Made by a program: the position numbers and the translations under genes. This document shows, one piece after another, positions 40,491 through 49,814 of a stretch of 64,000 bases of DNA. The notes beneath the pieces are model-generated. The model saw nothing but the letters and a program-made list of their open reading frames with translations. It did not search any database and was not told the DNA's origin. The stretch comes from Gammaproteobacteria bacterium UBA2679. GTDB lineage: Bacteria; Pseudomonadota; Gammaproteobacteria; Pseudomonadales; Oleiphilaceae. Within the stretch, counting starts at the first letter, position 1, and the number at the start of each line of letters is the position of its first letter. The stretch spans positions 410,705 through 474,704 of the forward strand of contig DEMD01000009.1 in the NCBI GenBank assembly GCA_002354735.1. The letters run 5' to 3'.

Positions 40491-40907
40491 TGTTTACCTA
40501 TTGAGAAAATAACCAGCGAGTCACAAAGCAACCGGCAGGTAAGATTATGGACCCGCGCTTGCTGGTCCTGCAGCCAAATGTTGTACAGGATGTTCTGAAG
40601 GGATGAGCGCGTCTGGCCAGCTTCAGAGGGGCAGACATCGAAGCCGGCCGGGGGGAAGCGGGGTTATCGCAAGCTGGTAGCATCACCGTTACAGGGGCCT
40701 CCGAGCTTCAAATTAAGCCAATCAAAATCACCTGACAGAATCAGGCTGCGCAGTATACAGGTTTGTTCACACTTTAGACACAACTCTAGTGTGTGGGCCG
40801 CCTGAGTGGGCCGCGTGACCCATGCCCAGGTCGGCAATCCGAGGCGGCTAGGGGCTGGTCCAGGTGTGGCGCAGACCGACTTGTCGCCTCGTACCGCTAA
40901 CAGTTGA
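40491..40907. other. Intergenic stretch: pycB end to deaD start
   Basis: 417 bp with no convincing gene; short frames here have no ribosome sites and unlikely composition. It holds a candidate promoter for deaD (40752-40783), leaving a leader of about 255 nt. Long structured leaders are known for cold-shock mRNAs including E. coli deaD, so a regulatory 5' UTR is a reasonable inference. No clear intrinsic terminator for pycB was seen. Confidence 0.5.
40752..40783 (-). promoter_or_regulatory. Possible promoter of deaD
   Basis: Minus-strand TATACT (40757-40752) preceded directly by TG is a good -10 box. The best -35-like hexamer, TTGTGT (40783-40778), is 20 bp away, which is long, so the -10 is the firmer half of the call. 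Confidence 0.35.
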
Positions 40908-42740
40908 TCAGTCCTGCTGAATGGCCACAAGCGTTTCGGCCGGCGCTACGCGATCACCTTTCTTCGCGTAGACTTCGCTAACGGTGCCACTCACATCCGC
41001 CCTGATCTCGGTTTCCATCTTCATGGCTTCGATGATCAGCAGCGCCTGACCGGCGTCCACCTTGTCGCCCTTCTTCACCAGCACGTCGACCACATTACCC
41101 GGCATGGACGTTGCGATATGACCTGGCTTCCCTGCCTGCGGCCGCTGCTGACCGGTCTGCCCGGTTTCAGCTGTGTCGAAGGTTTCGATAATCACTTCCT
41201 CAGGCACGCCATCGACCGTCAGATAAATACGGCGCTGCGCCTTGCCTTTTGGCCCAAGACCCGTGATCGCCACATCATACTGCTCGCCATGCAGCGCAAT
41301 CTTGAATTCGCTCGACACTGCGGCGCCGACTTGCGAGGCACTGGCGACTGCTGGATCCAGCAGTACTTCAGGCTGCAGCGTGCCGGCCGCGCGCTGCTTC
41401 AGATACTCGCCGCCGAGGTCGGGGAACATCGCATAGATCAGGACATCGGTATCGGTCACTTCGGCCTTTCCGCCATCGGCAGAGAGCAGACTCTGGACCT
41501 TCGACTTCAATGTAGCCATCTCATCCTGCAGGTCATCCGCAGGTCTATGCGTGATGACCTCTTCATTACCGATAGCAGCCTTGAGCAGGTCCTGATCGAC
41601 AGGCGCCGGTGTGCGGCCATAGCCGCCCTGAAGGTATCGCTTGACCTCATTGGTAACGGAAGCATAGCGCTTACCGCTCATGACGTTCACGGCAGCCTGT
41701 GAGCCGACGATCTGCGAAGTTGGCGTGACCAGTGGTGGATAGCCCAGATCCTTGCGCACAGCTGGAATTTCGGTGAAGACATCGTCGATCTTGTCGAGCG
41801 CGCCCTGCTCCTTGAGCTGGTTGCTGAGGTTCGACATCATGCCGCCCGGCACCTGCGAGGTCAGCACTTCGGTATCTACGCCTGAATAATCGCTTTCGAA
41901 CTGCGCATATTTCTTGCGCACATTACGCAGGTGCTTAGCCGCCGGCTTGAGCACGTCGAGATTGATACCAGTGTCGTAACCAGCGGCTTCCAAGGTTACG
42001 ACCATGGTTTCTGTCGGCGTATGGCTGGTGCCCCCAGCCAAAGGAGACAGGGCCGTGTCGATGTGATCGATACCCGCTTCCACCGCCTTCATCAGACACA
42101 TTGGCGCCATACCGGAGGTCGCGTGGGTATGCAGGAACAGCGGCACTTCTATGATCTTCTTGAGGCGTTCGACCAGCTCTGCGGTAGCTGAGGGCGTGAG
42201 CAGGCCAGCCATGTCCTTGATAGCCACCGAATCACTGCCCATATCAACGAGTGACCGCGCGAGATCCTCGAAGCGCTCCATAGTGTGCACAGGGCTCACG
42301 GTGTAACAGATCGTGCCCTGGGCGTGCTTGCCAGCGGCCTTGGTAGCTTCGATTGCCGTTCGCAGGTTACGTTCGTCATTGAGCGCGTCAAATATTCGGA
42401 AGACGTCGATACCGAGCTCGGCGCTCTTTTCGACAAAAGCGCGTACGACATCGTCGGCATAGTGTCTGTACCCCAGGAGGTTCTGTCCTCGCAGCAGCAT
42501 CTGCAGTCGCGTGTCAGGCAAGGCCTTGCGCAGCGCGATGAGTCGCTCCCACGGGTCTTCCTTCAGAAAGCGCACGCAGGCATCAAAAGTCGCACCGCCC
42601 CAGACTTCGAGTGACCAATAGCCAGCTTTGTTCAGTGCTTCGCAGGCCGGCAACATGTCTTCTGTGCGAAGACGTGTCGCCAGCAGCGACTGATGGCCGT
42701 CGCGCAGCGCGACGTCCGTGATATGAATCTTTCTCGCCAT
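40908..42740 (-). CDS. pycB: Pyruvate carboxylase subunit B (OadA-like carboxyltransferase with biotinyl domain)
   Basis: HMGL-like TIM-barrel carboxyltransferase of 610 residues (HITDVALRDGHQSLLATRLR) followed by a conserved barrel-associated domain and a C-terminal biotinyl domain with the biotin lysine K574 in EAMKMET. The sequence is close to oxaloacetate decarboxylase alpha. Because a biotin carboxylase gene, not oadG/oadB, lies 52 bp upstream, the pair is best read as two-subunit pyruvate carboxylase, the anaplerotic enzyme of Pseudomonas and relatives. Confidence 0.9.
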   Translation of the reverse strand: MARKIHITDVALRDGHQSLLATRLRTEDMLPACEALNKAGYWSLEVWGGATFDACVRFLKEDPWERLIALRKALPDTRLQMLLRGQNLLGYRHYADDVVRAFVEKSAELGIDVFRIFDALNDERNLRTAIEATKAAGKHAQGTICYTVSPVHTMERFEDLARSLVDMGSDSVAIKDMAGLLTPSATAELVERLKKIIEVPLFLHTHATSGMAPMCLMKAVEAGIDHIDTALSPLAGGTSHTPTETMVVTLEAAGYDTGINLDVLKPAAKHLRNVRKKYAQFESDYSGVDTEVLTSQVPGGMMSNLSNQLKEQGALDKIDDVFTEIPAVRKDLGYPPLVTPTSQIVGSQAAVNVMSGKRYASVTNEVKRYLQGGYGRTPAPVDQDLLKAAIGNEEVITHRPADDLQDEMATLKSKVQSLLSADGGKAEVTDTDVLIYAMFPDLGGEYLKQRAAGTLQPEVLLDPAVASASQVGAAVSSEFKIALHGEQYDVAITGLGPKGKAQRRIYLTVDGVPEEVIIETFDTAETGQTGQQRPQAGKPGHIATSMPGNVVDVLVKKGDKVDAGQALLIIEAMKMETEIRADVSGTVSEVYAKKGDRVAPAETLVAIQQD

Positions 42741-42792
42741 GACCTGTCCTACCCTCTACTGGAGCTTGAAGCTGATTGAAATGATATTTGTT

Positions 42793-44211
42793 CTACCATG
42801 ACTGTTGAGCGGCCAGTGCCGCTGCAATGACCGTGGCCACCTGGCTAGGCGTCTTCTTCAGACTGTACTCGGCCAGCTGCGGGTTCGCGGCAATGAAACC
42901 GGTGTTGAAATTCGTGGTCCTGAAATCAGGGTGCTGCAATATGTTCAGGTAGTACGGGATCGTCGTCCTGATACCAAACAATCTGATGTCGTTCAAAACC
43001 CGCTCCGAACGGCTCAGCAGACTCTCCCAGTCGGCTGCCCAGACGATGAGTTTGGCGCACATCGAATCATAATAGGGAGGCAGGGTGTATCCCGAGTAGA
43101 TCGCCGTATCGGTTCGTGTGCCTGGGCCACCAGCGGCATAATAGCGGCTGATGGTGCCAAAGCTGGGCAGGAAGTTGTTCTGCGGGTCTTCAGCGTTGAT
43201 GCGGAACTGTGCAGCGAAACCATTGATCTTGATATCCGACTGCTGCAGCCCCAGCGGCATGCCCGAAGCAATTTCGATCTGCTTCCTGACGATGTCCACG
43301 CCAGTGATTTCTTCGCTGATGGTATGCTCGACCTGGACGCGGGTATTCATCTCCATGAAGTAGAAGTCGTCCTTGTCATCAAGAAGAAATTCCACCGTTC
43401 CGGCGTTTGTGTAGTCGACTGCTTTGGCAGCCCTGACCGCAAGATCACCGATCATGTGTCGCTGTTCATCGTTCAGCTGTGGCGAAGGCGCCAGTTCGAT
43501 CAATTTCTGGTTGCGGCGCTGAATGGAGCAGTCGCGCTCATAGAGATGGACCACGTTGCCCATCTGATCACCAAGAATCTGCACTTCGATATGACGCGGA
43601 TTGACGATGCACTTTTCCAGGAAGACTTCCGCCTTCCCGAACGCCTTGGTGGCCTCTGAAATGACTCTTTGATAATTATCACGAAGCTCACGTTCATTGT
43701 CGCAACGCCGGATGCCTCGTCCGCCGCCACCGGAGGTCGCCTTGAGCATGATGGGATAGCCAATTGCGGCGGCCTGCCCTACCGCGTCTTCGACGTCGAT
43801 GAGATTGCCTTTACTACCGGGGGTAACTGGAATACCCGCCGCTATCATGCTGCTCCGGGCTTCGGTCTTGTCGCCCATACGGGCGATCACGTCGGCAGTG
43901 GGCCCGATGAAGGTCACGCCACGCGATTCGCAGACGCTCGCAAACTCGGCGGATTCGGATAGGAAGCCATAGCCGGGATGGATGCCATCGCAGCCGGCGG
44001 CCACCGCAATATTCACCAGCTGGTGTGGATTGAGATAACCTGCCAGCGGATCACTGCCAAGCCCATAGGCTTCATCGGCCTTCTTGACATGCAGGGCGAA
44101 TCGGTCAGCGTCGCTGTAGACCGCGACCGAAGGGATTCCGAGTTCACGGCAGGCACGGATGATCCGCACTGCAATTTCGCCCCGGTTGGCGATGAGTATC
44201 TTCTTCAGCAT
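42793..44211 (-). CDS. pycA: Pyruvate carboxylase subunit A (biotin carboxylase)
   Basis: ATP-grasp biotin carboxylase of 472 residues. The N-terminal LIANRGEIAVRIIRACRELG, the ATP glycine loop KATSGGGGRGIR and the EMNTRVQVEHTISEEITG motif are complete. It resembles AccC, but the partner encoded downstream (PycB) makes pyruvate carboxylation to oxaloacetate the likely role. The accB-accC pair for fatty-acid synthesis must lie elsewhere. Confidence 0.9.
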   Translation of the reverse strand: MLKKILIANRGEIAVRIIRACRELGIPSVAVYSDADRFALHVKKADEAYGLGSDPLAGYLNPHQLVNIAVAAGCDGIHPGYGFLSESAEFASVCESRGVTFIGPTADVIARMGDKTEARSSMIAAGIPVTPGSKGNLIDVEDAVGQAAAIGYPIMLKATSGGGGRGIRRCDNERELRDNYQRVISEATKAFGKAEVFLEKCIVNPRHIEVQILGDQMGNVVHLYERDCSIQRRNQKLIELAPSPQLNDEQRHMIGDLAVRAAKAVDYTNAGTVEFLLDDKDDFYFMEMNTRVQVEHTISEEITGVDIVRKQIEIASGMPLGLQQSDIKINGFAAQFRINAEDPQNNFLPSFGTISRYYAAGGPGTRTDTAIYSGYTLPPYYDSMCAKLIVWAADWESLLSRSERVLNDIRLFGIRTTIPYYLNILQHPDFRTTNFNTGFIAANPQLAEYSLKKTPSQVATVIAAALAAQQSW

Positions 44212-44253
44212 GTCGTCTGTCCAAGTGCTCTTCTGGATAAAGTCGGTTGATGG

Positions 44254-44769
44254 TCAGTCACTGTCAGCTTGCTTCGGTACTGTCTTGCGAACGGTTTTCG
44301 GTTTCGCAGGCTTCCTGGCCGACTTCGGCACCGGAATGATCTGCGGTGGCTTGCCCTGCAGAAATGACCCGCCTGAATCGACGATGAAACGATTACGCAG
44401 GGCGTTTCTGCCCACCAGCATCTGGAAGGCCATGTCGCCCCGCTCCGTGAGCGTCATTTCGCAGTCAAAACTGTGATCCCTGAAACGCATGTGAGTATGA
44501 ATGACGTACCGCGTCTCTGTCTGCCCTCCGGAGTTGGTCACGTCGCGCACGTCTACCAATGGTGCCTGACAAAGCACCAGCGCGTGGCTGCGCCCCTGCA
44601 CAGGACTGGTATGGAAGCGCGCATAGCGCATGCCGTCCTGCTCCACGATCTTGATGTGCATGGCATGCAGCGAACATGTCTTTGCACCGGTATCAATCTT
44701 GGCTTTGAGGTACCTGATACCCAGATCCGGCAACCCTACCCACTCGCGCCAACCTACTAGACCTTTCAC
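44254..44769 (-). CDS. rimB: RimB-like retropepsin-type protease ('ATP-dependent zinc protease' family)
   Basis: Protein of 171 residues of the Pfam 'putative ATP-dependent zinc protease' family, which has a retropepsin-like fold. It begins REWVGLPDLGIRYLKAKIDTGAKTCSLHA with an aspartyl-protease-like DTGA triad, and GRNALRNRFIVDSG near the end is typical. GTG 44769 follows rimK by 5 bp. In Pseudomonas, RimB works with RimK in adjusting poly-glutamate tails on ribosomal protein S6. The last ~25 residues are Lys/Pro-rich. Confidence 0.85.
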   Translation of the reverse strand: MKGLVGWREWVGLPDLGIRYLKAKIDTGAKTCSLHAMHIKIVEQDGMRYARFHTSPVQGRSHALVLCQAPLVDVRDVTNSGGQTETRYVIHTHMRFRDHSFDCEMTLTERGDMAFQMLVGRNALRNRFIVDSGGSFLQGKPPQIIPVPKSARKPAKPKTVRKTVPKQADSD

Positions 44770-44774
44770 CTGCC

Positions 44775-45686
44775 CTAGCCCTTACCGCGGGTCTTGGTGG
44801 TGGCCTTGTTGGATTCCATCACCTTTTCAAGATGCCGATAAATCATGGTGGCGACATCCTTACCGGACGCATTCTCTATGCCTTCAAGTCCTGGCGAGGA
44901 GTTGACTTCCATGATCTTGGGCCCGGACTCAGCGCGCAGCAGATCGACCCCAGCCACATTGAGCCCCATGACCTGAGCAGCCTTGAGCGCCGCCTGACGT
45001 TCCTTGGGCGTTATCTTGACCAGCGTTGCAGTACCCCCACGGTGCAGGTTCGACCGGAACTCTCCTGGTTGCGCCTGGCGCTTCATGGCAGCCACAACAC
45101 GGTCACCAACGACGAAGCAGCGTATGTCGGCACCGCCAGCCTCCTTCACGTACTCCTGCACCAGTATATTGGCCTTCAGGCCCATAAAGGCTTCGATAAC
45201 GCTCTCGGCAGCCTTCCTGGTTTCTGCCAGAACGACGCCAATACCCTGCGTACCTTCGAGCAGCTTGATAACCACCGGGGTGCCGCCGCACATCTGAAGG
45301 AGATCGTTGATATCGCCAGGCGCATGGGCAAACCCGCTGACAGGCAGACCGACCCCTTTTCGCGACAACAGCTGCAGAGAACGCAGCTTGTCGCGGGATC
45401 GTGTGATGGCAACAGATTCGTTCAGAGGGTAGACTCCCATCATCTCGAATTGTCGCAGCACAGCTGCGCCATAGAACGTGATCGATGCACCAATTCGCGG
45501 TATGACTGCATCAAAGCCTTCAAGCGGCTTGCCCGCATAGTGTATGGTCGGTTTGGCGGTGGCGATGTTCATGTAGCAGCGCAAGGTATCGACCACATGG
45601 ACCTCATGCCCAAGTGCCTCGCCAGCTTCTACCAGGCGGCGGGTCGAATACAGCTTCTTGTTCCGGGACAGAACGGCTACTTTCAT
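44775..45686 (-). CDS. rimK: RimK-family alpha-L-glutamate ligase
   Basis: ATP-grasp ligase of 303 residues that adds glutamates to the C-terminus of ribosomal protein S6. The start [22 protein letters not shown], the segment [20 protein letters not shown], the ATP-binding [14 protein letters not shown] and the metal-binding [12 protein letters not shown] are all RimK hallmarks. In Pseudomonas, RimK activity is affected by c-di-GMP and RimA/RimB; this window also has rimB and several c-di-GMP genes. A probable promoter lies upstream in the 168-bp divergent gap with the ABC exporter. Confidence 0.93.
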   Translation of the reverse strand: MKVAVLSRNKKLYSTRRLVEAGEALGHEVHVVDTLRCYMNIATAKPTIHYAGKPLEGFDAVIPRIGASITFYGAAVLRQFEMMGVYPLNESVAITRSRDKLRSLQLLSRKGVGLPVSGFAHAPGDINDLLQMCGGTPVVIKLLEGTQGIGVVLAETRKAAESVIEAFMGLKANILVQEYVKEAGGADIRCFVVGDRVVAAMKRQAQPGEFRSNLHRGGTATLVKITPKERQAALKAAQVMGLNVAGVDLLRAESGPKIMEVNSSPGLEGIENASGKDVATMIYRHLEKVMESNKATTKTRGKG

Positions 45687-45774
45687 TATGAATTCCTTGG
45701 TTTTGTTTGTTCTGCAGGCGATCAGGCAACTGCGTCAGGCTTCTGCTCTTCAGCGCGCCGGACTGCATCGCGCT

Positions 45775-45803
45775 ACTATGATACGCCCGGTTTGCAGGTG
45801 CAA
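45775..45803 (-). promoter_or_regulatory. Probable promoter of rimK
   Basis: Minus-strand TTGCAC (45803-45798), 17-bp spacer and CATAGT (45780-45775). Each box matches four of six consensus bases. It lies ~90 bp before the rimK ATG and would also serve rimB. Confidence 0.4.
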
Positions 45804-45854
45804 GCTGCTCGATGAATCTCTCTACTTCTCAATTAACGGCAGGACTCAATCGTA

Positions 45855-47636
45855 GTGGCCAGCTCAAGTTTCCAGGCGCTGTACTCCCTCATCCGCTATG
45901 CCCGTGGTTACCGTCGCCAGATCATCTCTGCAAGCATCTGTTCAGCGATCAACAAGCTCTTCGATATAGCGCCCGAAATTCTCATCGGCATCGCCATCGA
46001 TGTCGTCGTAAACCAGCAGACGAGCTTCGTGGCCCAGATGGGCGTCGAATCACCCGCCATGCAGATCACGCTGATCGCAGTGCTCACCTTTCTCATCTGG
46101 GCCGGTGAGTCCATATTCGAATATGCCTATCTCATCCTCTGGCGTAACCTTGCCCAACAACTACAGTCGGACCTGAGACAGGATGGTTACGAACACCTCC
46201 AGCGGCTGGATATGGCGTATTTCGAGTCGCGCAGCTCAGGCGAGCTCATCTCGATACTGAACGACGACGTCAACCAGCTCGAGCGGTTTCTCGACGGTGG
46301 CGCGAACGCGCTGATACAGGTATTCGTTACGGTGATAGCCGTGGGTGGGGTCTTCTTCTACATCAGTCCGATGATCGCCCTGCTCGCCTTCACTCCTATA
46401 CCGGTAATCATTTACGGTGCTTTCGCGTTTCAGAAGCGAGCACAGCCACTTTATGATGATGTCAGGCAGCGCGTTGGGGATCTTTCCAGCCGGCTGGCCA
46501 ATAACATCGGCGGCATTGCGACCATCAAGAGCTTCACCGCAGAGCAGAGAGAGGCCGCTCAGCTCAGGCAGATCAGTGAATCCTATGTGACATCGAACCG
46601 CGCAGCGATCCGGGTGAGTTCTGCCTTCATTCCCATCATCAGAATGGCAATTCTTGCCGGCTTTCTTGCTACGCTCGTAGTTGGTGGCATGCAGGCGCTG
46701 GATGGTGATTTGAGCGTTGGCGCCTACGGCGTTCTGGTCTTCCTGACCCAGCGCCTGCTCTGGCCACTCACTTCATTGGCGGGCACAGTAGACCTGTACG
46801 AGCGCGCGATGGCGAGTACCCGGCGCATCCTCGGGCTGCTGGAGACACCGGTCACAGTCATCGACTCCACAGGCGGCGAGGCCATGTCGATTTCAGTGGC
46901 TGACGATATCCGGTTCAATGCAGTCAGCTTTGGCTATGAGCACAGCTCGGCCCCGACTCTGCGAGATATCGACCTTACCATCAGAGGTGGCAGTACCCTT
47001 GCGCTGGTCGGCACTACTGGCAGCGGGAAGTCCACTCTGATCAAGCTGCTGTTGAGATTCTATGACCCCAGCGCGGGCGATATCACCATCGGCGGGCACA
47101 ATATTCGCGACATATCGCTGCAGAATCTACGTGACGGTATCGGCCTGGTGAGCCAGGATGTTTTCCTCTTCGATGGCACACTCTTCGACAATATCGCCTA
47201 CGCCCGCCCCGACGCCGATCGTGAAACCGTCGAACTGGCGGCCCGGATGGCCGAAGCCTGGACTTTCATCAGTCGCCTGCCGGAAGGATTGGATACACAG
47301 ATCGGCGAGCGCGGCGTGCGACTCTCGGGCGGGCAGCGCCAGCGAATTTCATTGGCGCGAGCGCTACTGAAAGATCCCCCGATTCTCATACTCGATGAGG
47401 CGACGAGTGCCGTCGATAATGAAACCGAAGCGGCCATACAGCGAAGCATGGTGAAGATCCGCCAGGATCGAACCCTTATCATCATTGCACACCGGCTCAG
47501 CACGGTTGTCGACGCCGATCGCATCGTGGTTGTGGAAGATGGTCAGATCCTGGAGTCGGGCACGCATGCCGAGCTCCTGGCCGCAGATGGTCCATATCAT
47601 CGGCAATGGCGCGTCCAGACCGGGGTGAATGCTTGA
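45855..47636 (+). CDS. MsbA-type ABC exporter (membrane and ATPase fused)
   Basis: Half-transporter of 593 residues: six membrane spans in the first ~320 residues and an ATPase domain with Walker A GTTGSGKS (386-393), signature LSGGQRQR (~490) and Walker B ILILDEATSAVD (~508-519). It would dimerise in the inner membrane and export a lipid, drug or peptide; no peptidase domain is present. The start is GTG 45855. Its stop overlaps the start of the GGDEF-EAL gene, so transport and c-di-GMP signalling are co-expressed. The housekeeping msbA is usually next to lpxK, which is not here. Confidence 0.88.
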   Translation: MASSSFQALYSLIRYARGYRRQIISASICSAINKLFDIAPEILIGIAIDVVVNQQTSFVAQMGVESPAMQITLIAVLTFLIWAGESIFEYAYLILWRNLAQQLQSDLRQDGYEHLQRLDMAYFESRSSGELISILNDDVNQLERFLDGGANALIQVFVTVIAVGGVFFYISPMIALLAFTPIPVIIYGAFAFQKRAQPLYDDVRQRVGDLSSRLANNIGGIATIKSFTAEQREAAQLRQISESYVTSNRAAIRVSSAFIPIIRMAILAGFLATLVVGGMQALDGDLSVGAYGVLVFLTQRLLWPLTSLAGTVDLYERAMASTRRILGLLETPVTVIDSTGGEAMSISVADDIRFNAVSFGYEHSSAPTLRDIDLTIRGGSTLALVGTTGSGKSTLIKLLLRFYDPSAGDITIGGHNIRDISLQNLRDGIGLVSQDVFLFDGTLFDNIAYARPDADRETVELAARMAEAWTFISRLPEGLDTQIGERGVRLSGGQRQRISLARALLKDPPILILDEATSAVDNETEAAIQRSMVKIRQDRTLIIIAHRLSTVVDADRIVVVEDGQILESGTHAELLAADGPYHRQWRVQTGVNA

Positions 47637-49792
47637 AGCGCCTGCGACAGTGGTACAACAATGCGCCCCTGCGGACGAAGTTTTCTTTCGTGTTCTGCTC
47701 GATCACCTTTGTGGTCACAATCAGCATGTCGCTGGCGCTGGTGCTGCTATACGCCACCCAGCAACGCGATGATTTCGTAAGTGCTGTCGAGGCCGAGGCT
47801 CTGACATTCAGCCAGATCATTCAGGCCCATCCATTGAACGGATCGGAAGCTGCGACCCTCTCTTTCTTGCGCAATCTCTCGTCCCAGGTCACAACACACG
47901 ACCTCGATGTGTCTGTCTGCCTTGTTGAAACGATGGAAAATTTCGGTCTGAAGTTCAAGTCGGCGACCGCGCTCCCTGCCCTGGCAGAAGTAGACCACCA
48001 GGAAGTGGCTAGCTGCTCCGGCGGCACGTTCTCGCAGTGGGACGCAGGTAGCTATGAGGTCGGCAGACTCGTCAGTCGAGGCGAAACTATGGCGGTAGCC
48101 TATCTTGCCATCGAAGCTGACGCCGCCATGCTACTTGACCGCGTGCTGGCGCTCGCATTGCTGCTATTGTTCGCGGTGCTGGCCACGGTAGCACTGGCGT
48201 CGCTCGTAGCCTACCGCATGCAAGGCGCCATCCTGCGCCCGCTCGGTGCGCTGCAGCGCGTGAGCAACTCGATTCTCGCAAGCGCCGATTACGATCAACG
48301 CGTGGCGGTCGAGGGCGATGATGAAATTGGTGCCCTGGTCGAAACCTACAACAAGATGCTCAGCACTATCGCGCAGCGACGGAAGGAGCGGGACAAAGCC
48401 CTTGCCACACTGGACCGGCTTGCCAATTTTGACGGGCTTACTCACCTGCCGAACAGGAACGCCAGCCTCAGAACACTCAATGATGCCGTTGCGGCCGCCC
48501 GCCGAAACGCTGGCGAAGTCGCGGCTATGTACATCGATCTCGACAATTTCAAGCTGGTGAATGATTCTCTTGGGCATGAAGCAGGCGACGCGCTGCTGTT
48601 GGAGGCGGCAGGACGATTGAACAAGACCCTGGGCGATCAGGGTGTTCTTGGCAGGCTGGGTGGAGATGAGTTCCTCATTATCGCGGCTGCGCCTGATGGC
48701 CAGCTTTCTGACGACAGGCTTGGCGAACTCGCGAGCAAGTGCATCGCTGCCCTGGCAAAACCGTTTACAATCTCCGGCCACGTCGTTTCGACCCGGGCGA
48801 GCATCGGCATCGCCCGGTTTCCACAACATGCTGATGATGGCGACGTCCTGCTCAAGATGGCTGATGGTGCAATGTACAAAGCCAAGGAAGACGGCAGGGA
48901 TACCTATCGCTTTTTCGACGAAAAGATCAACAAGCGCAATCAGCGCCGGCACATGATCGCGACTGACCTGCGAATCGCCCTGCGTGAGCGGCAGATGCAG
49001 GTGGCCTACCAGCCTATCGTACAGGTCGACAATCATCAGATCGTCGGTGCCGAAGCGCTCCTGCGCTGGCACCATCCACAATTTCGCATGATAGGACCGG
49101 CGGAATTCGTGCCGGTTGCCGAAAGTGCCGGCCTCATCAACCAGCTCGGTATCTGGGTGATCGAACAGGTCTGCATCCTTCTCAAGCGCCTGCAGTCCGG
49201 CGCAATGCCATTTCTGGCGAATGATCAGTACTTCAGAATTGCGGTAAACCTGTCGGCAGTGCAGTTCCGCCAGGACGACCTGTTCGAGACGATCGAGAAC
49301 ATCATGCTCGAGCACGGCGTCTCCCCCTCCAGGCTCCGCTTCGAAGTGACAGAATCGATTTTCATGGATGAGCTCAATCGAGCCAGTAGTGTGATAGCCC
49401 GGCTGCGAAAGATTGGCTGCGGGGTCTCGATTGATGATTTTGGCACCGGATACTCATCACTGTCCTACCTGAGCAAGCTGCCCGTCGATACGCTCAAGAT
49501 CGACCGCTCCTTCGTCAATGAACTGAGCTCGTACTACAGCTCACTGCATGAGCAGGCACAACCCTCTGTCTCGGGCCTGAATCAGGCTGATCCCAGGCAG
49601 GCCCAGGCCATCGCACTGGCCATTCTTTCGCTGGCGAAAAATCTCGGGATGCACGTGGTGGCCGAAGGTGTGGAGCACCTCGACCAGCTGCGCTTTCTAA
49701 AGGAGCATGGCTGCGATTCGGTACAGGGATATCTGTTCGGCAAACCGATGCCCGAGCGCGACTTCATCGACTTCATCAGCCGAAAAAAATAA
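47633..49792 (+). CDS. HAMP-GGDEF-EAL c-di-GMP signalling protein with periplasmic sensor
   Basis: Membrane protein of 719 residues: N-terminal span, a periplasmic sensor of about 130 residues (CHASE8-like in layout), a second span, HAMP linker, GGDEF domain with intact GGDEF at 343-347, and EAL domain with E474-A-L. Both catalytic motifs are intact, so it may make and break c-di-GMP. The EAL domain has an insertion of ~20 residues after the DRSFVNEL strand. TTG 47633, overlapping the exporter stop, is chosen because GGGG lies seven bases upstream and the protein then begins M-KRLRQWYNN; ATG 47606 is the alternative. Confidence 0.9.
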   Translation: MKRLRQWYNNAPLRTKFSFVFCSITFVVTISMSLALVLLYATQQRDDFVSAVEAEALTFSQIIQAHPLNGSEAATLSFLRNLSSQVTTHDLDVSVCLVETMENFGLKFKSATALPALAEVDHQEVASCSGGTFSQWDAGSYEVGRLVSRGETMAVAYLAIEADAAMLLDRVLALALLLLFAVLATVALASLVAYRMQGAILRPLGALQRVSNSILASADYDQRVAVEGDDEIGALVETYNKMLSTIAQRRKERDKALATLDRLANFDGLTHLPNRNASLRTLNDAVAAARRNAGEVAAMYIDLDNFKLVNDSLGHEAGDALLLEAAGRLNKTLGDQGVLGRLGGDEFLIIAAAPDGQLSDDRLGELASKCIAALAKPFTISGHVVSTRASIGIARFPQHADDGDVLLKMADGAMYKAKEDGRDTYRFFDEKINKRNQRRHMIATDLRIALRERQMQVAYQPIVQVDNHQIVGAEALLRWHHPQFRMIGPAEFVPVAESAGLINQLGIWVIEQVCILLKRLQSGAMPFLANDQYFRIAVNLSAVQFRQDDLFETIENIMLEHGVSPSRLRFEVTESIFMDELNRASSVIARLRKIGCGVSIDDFGTGYSSLSYLSKLPVDTLKIDRSFVNELSSYYSSLHEQAQPSVSGLNQADPRQAQAIALAILSLAKNLGMHVVAEGVEHLDQLRFLKEHGCDSVQGYLFGKPMPERDFIDFISRKK

Positions 49793-49814
49793 GACCACCG
49801 CACATGAGACCTTT

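Noticed and set aside
40664..40930. Small gene of 88 codons between pycB and deaD
   Set aside because: It overlaps the pycB 3' end, spans the likely promoter, and has no ribosome site or recognisable composition.
44832..45815. Plus-strand frame of 327 codons
   Set aside because: Antisense to rimK; no domain and no ribosome site.
48164..49315. Minus-strand frame of 383 codons
   Set aside because: Antisense to the GGDEF-EAL gene with both catalytic motifs intact; no recognisable domain.
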